DNA of 37,050 bases, taken from assembly GCA_021792855.1 (NCBI GenBank), contig JAJYTW010000017.1, positions 1 to 37,050 on the forward strand, given 5' to 3'. The position numbers were made by a program, and so were the translations under genes. The stretch comes from Actinomycetes bacterium (GTDB taxonomy: Bacteria > Actinomycetota > Actinomycetes > Streptosporangiales > Streptosporangiaceae). The notes beneath the pieces are model-generated. The model saw only the letters and a program-made list of their open reading frames with translations. It was not told the DNA's origin and did no database searches. Below are positions 1 to 6,489 of this stretch, piece after piece; positions within the stretch are counted from its first letter, which is position 1, and every line of letters starts with the position of its first letter.

Positions 1-2
1 CG

Positions 3-950
3 AACATGACTACTCTCACCTACCGGATGGCCAGCGCTCTCGCGAGTACCTGGCGCCCGGGCGACGAGGTGATCGTGTCCAGGCTCGACCACGACGCGAA
101 CGTCCGGCCATGGGTCCAGGCCGCGGCCCGGGCCGGCGCCGAGGTGCGCTGGGCCGAGGTGGACCCAGATACCGGGGAACTGCCCGCCGCGCAGTACGCG
201 GAACTGCTTTCGGACCGGACCAGACTGGTCGCCGTGACCGCGGCCAGCAACGTGATCGGCACCAGGCCTGACGTCGCCGCGATTACGGCTCTGGCCCGGG
301 CCGCTGGTGCGCTGAGCTATGTCGATGGCGTGCATGCCACCCCGCATGTTCCGGTCGACGTGCAGGCGCTCGGGGCCGACTTCTACGCGACCAGCGCCTA
401 CAAGTGGTCCGGCCCGCACATCGGCATCGTGGTGGCCGACCCTGGCCTGCTCGGCTCGCTCCGTCCGGACAAGCTGGTGCCCTCTACCGACGAGGTGCCC
501 GAGCGGTTCGAGCTTGGCACGCCGCCGTTCGCCGACCTGGCGGGTGTCACGGCGGCCGCCGAGCACCTGGCCGGGCTGGACACCGCCGCCGCCGGGTCGC
601 GGCGCGAGCGCATCCTGGCGTCGATGGCCGCGGTAGAAGAGCACGAGCAGGCGCTGTTCGCGGCGCTGCTGGCCGGCCTGGCCGAGATGGGGCACGTCAC
701 CACCTACGGCCGAGCGGCCCGTCGAACCCCGACCGCGTACTTCACGGTGGCCGGGATGACCCCGGAGCAGGTTGCCAGGCACCTGGCGAGCCGGCGGATC
801 AACGCCTGGAACGGCCACAACTACGCCTGGGAACTGACCGGCGTGCTCGGCATCCGCGACTCCGGCAGCGCGGTGCGGGTCGGCCTGGTGCACTACAACG
901 ACGAGTCGGACGTGCAGCGGGTGCTGCAGGCGGTAGCCGAACTCGGCTGA
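3..950 (+). CDS. Cysteine desulfurase-like class V aminotransferase (5' partial)
   Basis: This is a PLP-dependent fold-type I aminotransferase of class V, closest by memory to the cysteine desulfurase-like family TIGR01976. The reading frame is already open at the window edge: an AAC codon precedes the first ATG, giving NMTTLT, which in this family is an internal motif. The true start therefore lies upstream, and about 80-90 residues of the usual ~400 are missing. Counting from the ATG at position 6, YVDGVH (residues 105-110) holds the PLP-ring Asp, and TSAYKWSGPHIG (129-140) holds the Schiff-base Lys at 133. The C-terminal small domain is complete (NGHNYAWE, then VRVGLVHYN). True sulfur-transfer activity is uncertain because I see no obvious catalytic Cys loop, so it may act as a lyase or aminotransferase. 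It converges on the GNAT gene. Confidence 0.85.
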   Translation, partial: NMTTLTYRMASALASTWRPGDEVIVSRLDHDANVRPWVQAAARAGAEVRWAEVDPDTGELPAAQYAELLSDRTRLVAVTAASNVIGTRPDVAAITALARAAGALSYVDGVHATPHVPVDVQALGADFYATSAYKWSGPHIGIVVADPGLLGSLRPDKLVPSTDEVPERFELGTPPFADLAGVTAAAEHLAGLDTAAAGSRRERILASMAAVEEHEQALFAALLAGLAEMGHVTTYGRAARRTPTAYFTVAGMTPEQVARHLASRRINAWNGHNYAWELTGVLGIRDSGSAVRVGLVHYNDESDVQRVLQAVAELG

Positions 951-969
951 CCCGAGCCGACCCGGGCCC

Positions 970-998
970 AGGGCCGCCGCGCGGGCGGTGGCGGCCCT
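970..998. terminator. Hairpin between convergent genes
   Basis: A 9-bp perfect stem (AGGGCCGCC / GGCGGCCCT) encloses an 11-nt loop. It begins 19 nt after the aminotransferase stop, in the gap between two convergent genes. There is no T-run, which is usual for actinobacterial terminators. A bidirectional terminator role is inferred. Confidence 0.4.
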
Positions 999-1030
999 AG
1001 CTCCGGTCGTGCCCGGCCCGCGGGTGTCCG

Positions 1031-1081
1031 GGCCGAGCGCACGGTCAGGCCGAGCGCACGGTCAGGCCGAGCGCACGGTCA
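1031..1081. repeat. Three perfect 17-bp tandem repeats over a stop codon
   Basis: GGCCGAGCGCACGGTCA occurs three times head to tail (1031-1047, 1048-1064, 1065-1081). The last TCA (1079-1081) is the TGA stop of the minus-strand GNAT gene. Reading that gene, the repeat starts with the end of the coding sequence and continues as its 3' untranslated region. Confidence 0.9.
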
Positions 1082-1513
1082 CGCGATCGGGAAGCGGTAC
1101 AGCCGGGTCTCGCGGCGCTCGAAGCCGAGGCCCTCGTACAGATGCCCGGCCGCGACCCTGGACGGGCGCGTGGTCAGGTCGACCGTGCGCGCGCCGGCCT
1201 CCTTGGCCAGCCGCAGCGCCTCCAGGGTGAGTGCCTTGCCGACGCCGTGGCCGCGCGCTGTCTCGTCGACCACAACGTCCTCGATCCACGCGCGCAACCC
1301 GGTTGGGATCGGGAACATGGCCAGCGTCAGGGTGCCGACGATCCGGCCGTCGATCCGGGCCACGAGCACGGTGCTCGCCGGGGCCGCGACGATCACGGCC
1401 AGGGCCTCCTCATCCAGCGGGGGAGCCGAGGTGGAGAGCTGCGGGAGCAGCCGCCAGAAGGCCTCAACCGCCTCGTCCGTGACTTCGTGCAGTGTGGTGA
1501 CGTCGACGCTCAC
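1079..1513 (-). CDS. GNAT family N-acetyltransferase
   Basis: This is a 144-residue acetyl-CoA-dependent acyltransferase of the GCN5 family; the acceptor is unknown. From a GTG start at 1513, the acetyl-CoA pyrophosphate-binding motif RGHGVGKAL lies at residues 87-95. It is preceded by the strand IEDVVVDETA and followed by the C-terminal HLYEGLGFERRETRLYRF, typical of the fold's last strands. The frame stays open 34 codons further upstream, to 1615. That extension is Arg/Pro-rich and does not resemble a GNAT N-terminus, so GTG (VSVDVTTLHEV) is preferred. No strong Shine-Dalgarno is visible, so the start is moderately sure. The stop codon lies in a 17-bp tandem repeat array. Confidence 0.85.
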   Translation of the reverse strand: MSVDVTTLHEVTDEAVEAFWRLLPQLSTSAPPLDEEALAVIVAAPASTVLVARIDGRIVGTLTLAMFPIPTGLRAWIEDVVVDETARGHGVGKALTLEALRLAKEAGARTVDLTTRPSRVAAGHLYEGLGFERRETRLYRFPIA

Positions 1514-1620
1514 CCGGCGAAATCTACCCGCTGAGCCGACGGCCGGCACCGATCCCACGGGAACGTGTCGGGGCTCACGGCGGCCCGGCCGGAGAGCCGC
1601 GCTCGGTCCGGGCATGGAAT

Positions 1621-1653
1621 GGCCCGAGTCCGGCGGGAGGTCGGACCCGGGCC
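1621..1653 (-). terminator. Hairpin downstream of the sigma factor gene
   Basis: The arms GGCCCGAGTCCG and CGGACCCGGGCC form a 12-bp stem with one wobble and a 9-nt loop. It lies about 70 nt past the sigma factor stop on the minus strand and upstream of the GNAT gene. There is no clear T-tract; the terminator role is inferred from position. Confidence 0.4.
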
Positions 1654-1722
1654 ATGCTCGTTGTGATCCGACCCCGGATAGGGCCGGATCGGTGTTCGGT
1701 TGTCAGCGCCGGAACGGCTCGC

Positions 1723-3255
1723 TCAGACGGCGTACTCCAGCAGCGGCCGTGCCCGCGACGGGTGCCGCAGCTTGGACAGCGACTGCTTCTCCAGCTGCCT
1801 GATCCGCTCTCTGGTGAGCCCGAGCGCCTTGCCGATCTCGTCCAGCGTGTGCGGGTTGCCGTCATACAGCCCGAACCGCATCGCCATGATGGTGGCCTCG
1901 CGCGGCGTCAGCGCGTCGAGCGCGTGCCGTAGCTGGTCGGCCATCAGCTGGCGGTCGACAAGCTCGGACGCCTCCGGCGCGTCGACGTCCTCGATCAGGT
2001 CGCCGATGCTGGTCTCGCCGTCCTCGCCGATGGTGGAGTCCAGGCTGATCGGCTGCCTGCTGGTGCGCAGCAGCTCCTCGATCTGGTCCGGCGTGCGGTC
2101 AAGCTCGACGGCCAGTTCCTCCGGGGTTGGCTCCCGGCCCAGCCGCTGGTGCATGTCGCGCTCGACCCGGCTCAGCTTGCTGAGCATCTCCAGGACGTGC
2201 ACCGGCAGCCGGATGGTCCTGGCCGAGTCGGCGAAGCCGCGCTGGATGGCCTGGCGGATCCACCACATGGCGTAGGTGGAGAACTTATAGCCCTTGGTGT
2301 AGTCGAACTTCTCGACCGCGCGGATCAGGCCCAGGTTGCCCTCCTGGACCACGTCGAGCAGGGACAGGCCGCGGTCGCTGTACTTCTTCGCGACCGACAC
2401 CACCAGCCGGAGGTTCGCCTCGAGCATGTGCGCCTTGGCGCGGCGGCCGTCCTCGGCCACTGCCTCCAGATCGGCGCGGTACTCCGGCGACAGGCCGGTC
2501 TCGGACTCGAGCTTGTACTCGGCGAACAGGCCGGCCTCGATCCGCTTGGCCAGGTCGACCTCCTGCTCCGCGGTGAGCAGGCTGGTCCGGCCGATCGACT
2601 TCAGGTAGGTATGCACCGAGTCGCCCATGACCGAGGTCTGGTCATCGAGGTCCACCTCGGGAAAGACCTCGTCGTCGGCGTCAGCGGTGTCGCCGGTCGC
2701 GGCATCGGCCGCGCCGTTGCCAGCGGCCCTGCTGGATGCCCTGCTGCCGGAGGCACGCTTCGCACCGCGCCGGGTGGCTGTCCTGGTACCGGTCCGGCCG
2801 TGGGCGGGCAGCGAGCGAGTGGTGGCGCCGGCCGCTGCCGCCCCTTCCGGGGTGTCGCCTGCCGGGGTGTCGTCGAGCAGGTCGGCCTCATCGAGGTCGG
2901 CGAGCGCGAGGTCGGCGTCGTTGAGCTCGATCTCGGCGAGTTCTAGCTCGGCATGAGTCACGTGGTCTGGCTCCGTTTCGGAGGTAACTGAGCCGGCCAG
3001 GTGGCGTGCCTGCCGGCTCGGGGCGGCGGCGGGTCCCGAGGCTGCCTCGTCACCTAGCCGCACACCCGCGTCGGTCAGCTCGCCCAGGATCAGGCGAGCC
3101 TGCGCGGGCGAGATCTTCGCGTCCTCGAACGCGGTGCGCAGCTCGGGAAGCATCAGGTAGCCTTGCCGACGTCCGCGCAGAATCAGATCCTCCACGTGCT
3201 TCGCGGGGACCTGGTCGGCATCGTGCTCGGAATGAGCGCGTGCGGTTCTCGGCAT
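1723..3255 (-). CDS. hrdB: Principal RNA polymerase sigma factor (HrdB/SigA type)
   Basis: This sigma-70 factor (510 aa; Streptomyces HrdB is about 511) directs core RNA polymerase to housekeeping promoters. The N-terminal ~70 residues (HVEDLILRGRRQGYLMLPEL to LTDAGVRLGDE) look like region 1.1, which marks primary sigma factors. A low-complexity Ala/Asp/Arg linker follows. Then come region 1.2 (about 204-242), region 2 (VAKKYSDRGLSLLDVVQEG to YKFSTYAMWWIRQAI, about 288-336; -10 recognition), region 3, and region 4.2 with the helix-turn-helix LDEIGKALGLTRERIRQLEK (about 471-490). The ATG at 3255 is chosen because GGAGGTG sits just upstream; the frame extends 30 codons further with no sigma-like sequence. 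The extreme C-terminus (RARPLLEYAV) differs from the RDYLD-type ending I recall for HrdB, so a paralogous group 2 factor cannot be excluded. Confidence 0.9.
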   Translation of the reverse strand: MPRTARAHSEHDADQVPAKHVEDLILRGRRQGYLMLPELRTAFEDAKISPAQARLILGELTDAGVRLGDEAASGPAAAPSRQARHLAGSVTSETEPDHVTHAELELAEIELNDADLALADLDEADLLDDTPAGDTPEGAAAAGATTRSLPAHGRTGTRTATRRGAKRASGSRASSRAAGNGAADAATGDTADADDEVFPEVDLDDQTSVMGDSVHTYLKSIGRTSLLTAEQEVDLAKRIEAGLFAEYKLESETGLSPEYRADLEAVAEDGRRAKAHMLEANLRLVVSVAKKYSDRGLSLLDVVQEGNLGLIRAVEKFDYTKGYKFSTYAMWWIRQAIQRGFADSARTIRLPVHVLEMLSKLSRVERDMHQRLGREPTPEELAVELDRTPDQIEELLRTSRQPISLDSTIGEDGETSIGDLIEDVDAPEASELVDRQLMADQLRHALDALTPREATIMAMRFGLYDGNPHTLDEIGKALGLTRERIRQLEKQSLSKLRHPSRARPLLEYAV

Positions 3256-3361
3256 GAGACACCTCCGTTCGCGTGCGCCTCGCGCTGATCGCTGTGCCCG
3301 CCACTGCGGCAGTACCCAAGACTTGCGTCGCTTGGTATTGTGCAAGGCGAGCGTTACGTAT

Positions 3362-3388
3362 AACGCACGAGGCGCTCGTTTGTTTCCC
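3362..3388 (-). promoter_or_regulatory. Candidate ECF-type promoter of the sigma gene
   Basis: On the minus strand GGGAAAC (3388-3382) is followed after 16 nt by CGTT (3365-3362). This resembles the GGAAC/CGTT elements used by ECF sigma factors. It lies about 105 nt upstream of the sigma factor ATG. An ECF-dependent promoter for the primary sigma gene is known in Streptomyces (hrdB, ShbA). That it applies here is inference. Confidence 0.4.
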
Positions 3389-3512
3389 GGCAGGCGGTAG
3401 CGTGCGCGAAAATCGGCGCCCGCAGCGCGCGATCTGTCCGGCTCCTCCCGCTTCCGCGCAGCAGTTGACGCTGCTTGAGTTGGCGCTGCTTGGCTCGCTC
3501 GCGCTCGGCTGC

Positions 3513-3568
3513 GTGTCTAGTGCCTGGTGTCTAGTGCCTGGTGTCTAGTGCCTGGTGTCTAGTGCCCG
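3513..3568. repeat. Four 14-bp tandem repeats
   Basis: GTGTCTAGTGCCTG repeats at 3513, 3527 and 3541. A fourth copy at 3555 has one change (CCCG end). The array is intergenic, upstream of the sigma factor gene. Its function is unknown. Confidence 0.9.
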
Positions 3569-3713
3569 GTGCTCTCGCCGGCGGCGCTGGCGATCCGGGT
3601 GAGTCGGCCGCCTGGTCTGGCGGTGCTGGGGGAGTCCCGGAACTGCTAATCGTCCGGATGCGCGATCTCCCGGACCCTCGCCGACCCTGCTCGCCTCCAG
3701 CGCGGGTGAATCT

Positions 3714-3764
3714 CAGAGCGTGGTGGATTCTCAGCGGCAGCCGCCGAGAATCCACCACGCTCTG
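3714..3764. repeat. Long perfect inverted repeat (19-bp stem)
   Basis: CAGAGCGTGGTGGATTCTC (3714-3732) is exactly complementary to 3746-3764. The 13-nt loop is itself almost palindromic (GCGGC-A-GCCGC), so the whole 51 nt can fold as one hairpin. No coding frame crosses it convincingly. It is far stronger than a typical terminator and resembles an extragenic palindrome or a small structured RNA. It lies about 60 bp from the dispersed 60-nt palindrome, and its arms share the GTGGTG motif with it. Confidence 0.85.
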
Positions 3765-3824
3765 AAAGTCGACCACGATCATGGTGCCCGCCATGCCCGG
3801 ACAGGGCTCGCCAGCGGTAGGCGG

Positions 3825-3884
3825 CGTGGTGTGGATGGCACATATTGGTCACTGGAGGGTCCAGCATGTGCCATCCACACCACG
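3825..3884. repeat. 60-nt dispersed palindrome, copy 1
   Basis: A 19-bp perfect stem (3825-3843 with 3866-3884, starting CGTGGTGTGG and ending CCACACCACG) encloses a 22-nt loop, 3844-3865. The loop contains GTCACTGGAGGGT. Two relatives lie at 24893-24952 (same orientation) and 36627-36686 (opposite orientation), with identical stem and loop lengths. All three are intergenic. No transposase is nearby. Confidence 0.9.
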
Positions 3885-4055
3885 GGCCGGGCCGGATCCG
3901 GGCTGGGACCCGGGTTCAGGGGCGATGCCGGACGGGTGACGGCTCCAGCGAGCCTGCCCGGTCCGGCGGCGCCGCCTGGCCTGGGACCCTGCCTGGTCCG
4001 GCGGCTCGGCAGGCGGGCCTACCCGGTCCGGCACTTAGCCGGTCCCGCCGGGCCG

Positions 4056-5351
4056 CTAGCCCGGCGACTCGGCCAGCTTCCGCAGTAGCTGCCGGTCCGG
4101 CTTGCCGGAGCTGAGCAGCGGGATTTCCGGCAGCAGGACCAGCCCCCTGGGTGCGGCGTAACGGGGCAGGCTGCGTCCGACGTGCTCCCTGAGTTGGTCC
4201 AGGCTCGGCGGCCGGCCGGCGTCGGCCGGCACGACCAGCGCGGTGACCCGCTCGCCCCACTCCGGGTCCGGGACGCCGACCACCACGGCGTCACGGATCT
4301 GCCCGGACTCGCGCAGCACCCGCTCGACCTCGCCGGCCACGACCTTCTCGCCGCCGGTGTTGATCACGTCGTCGGCCCGGCCGCGCACGACCAGACGGCC
4401 GTCCGGGCCGAGGCCGCCGAGGTCAGCGGTCACGAACCAGCCGTCGTCCAGCGCGGCCGAGGTTAGCTCCGGCGCCAGCCGGTACCGGGCGAACAGCACC
4501 GGCCCGCTGATCCTGATCCGCCCGTCGGCGCCGGTCGCGACCCGAACCCCGTCCAGCGGCAACCCGTCGTACACGCAGCCGCCGCTGGTCTCGGTCATCC
4601 CGTAGGTGGTCACCACCCGCGCGCCGGCCGCCGCCGCGGCGGTGAGCAGGTCGGCCGGGATCGCCGCGCCGCCGAGCAGGATCGTGTCGAACCGGTCGAC
4701 CGGCGCCCCGGCCTCAAGCAGCCTCCGCAACTGGGTCGGCACCATCGACACGTATCCGACCCGGTCCGGTCCGTGGACCGCCGCCTCGACGGTGTCAGGC
4801 TCCAGTCGGTCGGCGAAGACCGGCGCGGACCCGGCGACCAGCGACCGGACCAGGACGCCGAGACCGGAGATGTGGTGCGCGGGAAGGCTGCACAGCCAGC
4901 GGCGTGCCGGGTCGGCGCCGATCCGGTCCAGCGCGGCCCGGGCCGAGGCGAGCAGCGCGCTCGCGGTGAGTTCGGAGGCGAGCAGCGCGCTCGCGGTGAG
5001 TTCGGCGCCCTTGGGCGCGCCGGTCGAGCCCGAGGTGGCCAGCACAACGGCGATGTCCGGCGCGATCCCCGGCGCGCCGCCGCCGGACCGGCCGTCCCGG
5101 GGCGCGTCATCACCGGGCCGGCCATCACCGGACCGGCCGGCGGGCGTGAGCCGTTGCACCCCGTCGGGGGTGATGATCGCGCTCGGCGCGAACGCGCCGA
5201 TCAGCTCGTCGAGTCTGGACGCCGGGAGGGCCGGGTCGAGCGGGAGGATGGCCGGGCCGGTGCCGTCCAGCGCCGCGGTGAGCGCGTCGAGCAGCCGTCC
5301 CGGGGCGTCCTGGCCGGTCAGCAGGACCGCGTGCAGCGGGCGATTATTCAC
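4056..5351 (-). CDS. menE: o-Succinylbenzoate-CoA ligase
   Basis: MenE activates o-succinylbenzoate with ATP and CoA, through an acyl-adenylate, to give OSB-CoA for MenB. At 431 aa it has the compact ANL adenylating-enzyme layout. The P-loop ATSGSTGAPKG is at about 105-115, the adenine-binding TTYGMTETSGG at 248-258, the hinge region RGRADDVINTGGEKV at 323-337 and the catalytic A10 lysine in SSGKPDR at 417. The GTG start (MNNRPLHAVLL) has no clear Shine-Dalgarno and may be leaderless. It is divergent from menC with 86 bp between the starts. Just after the P-loop a perfect 30-bp tandem duplication repeats ELTASALLAS (117-126, 127-136), an unusual insertion next to the active site. The pathway neighbours menC and menD make the assignment firm. 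Confidence 0.92.
   Translation of the reverse strand: MNNRPLHAVLLTGQDAPGRLLDALTAALDGTGPAILPLDPALPASRLDELIGAFAPSAIITPDGVQRLTPAGRSGDGRPGDDAPRDGRSGGGAPGIAPDIAVVLATSGSTGAPKGAELTASALLASELTASALLASARAALDRIGADPARRWLCSLPAHHISGLGVLVRSLVAGSAPVFADRLEPDTVEAAVHGPDRVGYVSMVPTQLRRLLEAGAPVDRFDTILLGGAAIPADLLTAAAAAGARVVTTYGMTETSGGCVYDGLPLDGVRVATGADGRIRISGPVLFARYRLAPELTSAALDDGWFVTADLGGLGPDGRLVVRGRADDVINTGGEKVVAGEVERVLRESGQIRDAVVVGVPDPEWGERVTALVVPADAGRPPSLDQLREHVGRSLPRYAAPRGLVLLPEIPLLSSGKPDRQLLRKLAESPG
4945..5004. repeat. Perfect 30-bp in-frame tandem duplication in menE
   Basis: The 30 bp at 4945-4974 are repeated exactly at 4975-5004. In menE this duplicates ten residues (ELTASALLAS) immediately after the ATP-binding P-loop. 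The identity at synonymous sites suggests that the duplication is recent. Confidence 0.95.
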
Positions 5352-5381
5352 GGTCGTAAGGTTAATCGGCGGATCGGCCGC

Positions 5382-5419
5382 GCCGGATGAGCCGGTCGCG
5401 GCCGGATGAGCCGGTCGCG
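5382..5419. repeat. Perfect 19-bp tandem duplication in the menE/menC gap
   Basis: GCCGGATGAGCCGGTCGCG occurs twice head to tail (5382-5400, 5401-5419), directly before the menC ribosome-binding site and inside the divergent menE/menC intergenic region. It may alter promoter spacing; no function is shown. Confidence 0.92.
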
Positions 5420-5437
5420 CGGGGACGAGGAGGAGCC

Positions 5438-6427
5438 GTGCTCGACAGCCAGCGGCCCGGGGGCGGCCCGGCGCGGGACGCGCTGGCCAGCCTGCTGCCT
5501 ACGCTGCGGGCCTTCGCGATCCCGATGCGAACCAGGTTCCGCGGCATCACCGTGCGGGAGGGCGCGCTGCTGCGCGGGCCCGCGGGCTGGGGGGAGTTCG
5601 CGCCGTTCGCGGAGTACGGTCCCCGGGAGAGTTCCCGCTGGCTGGCCAGCGCTATCGAGTCGGCGACGGTCGGCTGGCCGGCGCCGGTGCGGGACCGGGT
5701 CGGGGTGAACGTGACCGTGCCGGCGGTCGGTCCGGAGCAGGCGCACGCGATCGTCGCCGGGTCGGGCTGCCGGACCGCGAAGGTGAAGGTGGCCGAGCGG
5801 GGCCAGGCCGAGGCGGACGACATCGCCAGGGTCGAGGCGGTCCGGGACGCGATCGGCCCGGCGGGCCGGATCCGGGTGGACGCCAACGGCGGCTGGGACG
5901 TGGACACGGCCGCGCGGATGCTGCGACGGCTGAACGCGTTCGGCCTGGAGTACGCCGAGCAGCCGTGCGCCACCCTGGACGAACTGGCCGCGCTGCGCGC
6001 GCTGGTGGAGGTGCCGCTGGCCGCCGACGAGTCGATCCGCAAGGCGTCCGATCCGATGAAGGTCCGGGCGGCCGGGGCGGCCGACATCGTGGTGCTCAAG
6101 GTCGCGCCGCTCGGCGGGGTGCGGCCGGCCCTGCAGATCGCGGAGGCGTGCGGGCTGCCGGTGGTGGTGTCCAGCGCGGTCGACTCCTCGGTCGGGCTAG
6201 CTGCCGGGGTCGCGCTGGCCGCAGCGCTGCCCGAGCTTGACTACGACTGCGGGCTGGCGACGATGAGCCTGCTCACCGCGGACGTGACCAGCGACCCGCT
6301 GACCGCCGTGGACGGGGCGCTGCCGGTCCGTCCGGCGGTGGTAGATCCCGAGCGGCTGGCGGCGGTCGAGACCGATCCCGGCCCGTGGCGCGAGCGGATC
6401 CTGGCCGCGGCGGAGTTCCTGGCATGA
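5438..6427 (+). CDS. menC: o-Succinylbenzoate synthase
   Basis: MenC dehydrates SHCHC to o-succinylbenzoate in menaquinone synthesis. It is a 329-aa member of the enolase superfamily. From the GTG at 5438 the catalytic and metal sites are in order: the KVK pair (115, 117), Asp in RVDANGG (148), Glu in YAEQP (174), Asp/Glu in AADES (197-198) and the second base Lys in VVLKVAP (221). The GTG is chosen because AGGAGGAG lies just upstream; the frame opens 17 codons earlier, through the 19-bp duplication. The stop (ATGA, 6424-6427) overlaps a 21-codon ORF leading into menD. Dipeptide epimerases share this fold, but the men context supports MenC. Confidence 0.9.
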   Translation: MLDSQRPGGGPARDALASLLPTLRAFAIPMRTRFRGITVREGALLRGPAGWGEFAPFAEYGPRESSRWLASAIESATVGWPAPVRDRVGVNVTVPAVGPEQAHAIVAGSGCRTAKVKVAERGQAEADDIARVEAVRDAIGPAGRIRVDANGGWDVDTAARMLRRLNAFGLEYAEQPCATLDELAALRALVEVPLAADESIRKASDPMKVRAAGAADIVVLKVAPLGGVRPALQIAEACGLPVVVSSAVDSSVGLAAGVALAAALPELDYDCGLATMSLLTADVTSDPLTAVDGALPVRPAVVDPERLAAVETDPGPWRERILAAAEFLA

Positions 6428-6489
6428 CCCGATCTCGTCTGGCGGGCCGGCCGGCCGCGGTCGCGCGGCTGGCCCCGGTGCCGCGGTGA
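6424..6489 (+). CDS. Possible 21-aa coupling ORF between menC and menD
   Basis: An ATG overlapping the menC stop (ATGA at 6424-6427) opens 21 sense codons. They end in a TGA (6487-6489) that overlaps the menD GTG start (GTGA at 6486-6489). The peptide is Arg/Ala/Pro-rich (MTRSRLAGRP...). menD has no clear Shine-Dalgarno. Translation could thus pass from menC to menD through this ORF by terminating ribosomes. The peptide itself resembles nothing I know; the arrangement may be chance. Confidence 0.35.
   Translation: MTRSRLAGRPAAVARLAPVPR

Larger units (their letters stand above)
3256..4055. other. 800-bp gene-free region upstream of the sigma gene
   Basis: No convincing gene is present. It carries the sigma factor leader and a candidate promoter (3362-3388), a 14-bp tandem array (3513-3568), a long perfect hairpin (3714-3764) and a 60-nt dispersed palindrome (3825-3884). 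Short open frames here have no ribosome-binding site, family resemblance or consistent codon bias. The last ~170 bp before the menE stop is GC-rich sequence with no structure that I can name. Confidence 0.7.

Noticed and set aside
3845-3900. Short peptides with MCHPHH encoded at the palindromes
   Set aside because: Similar peptides appear from both strands and all copies simply because the DNA repeat is palindromic. No ribosome site or coding bias supports them.
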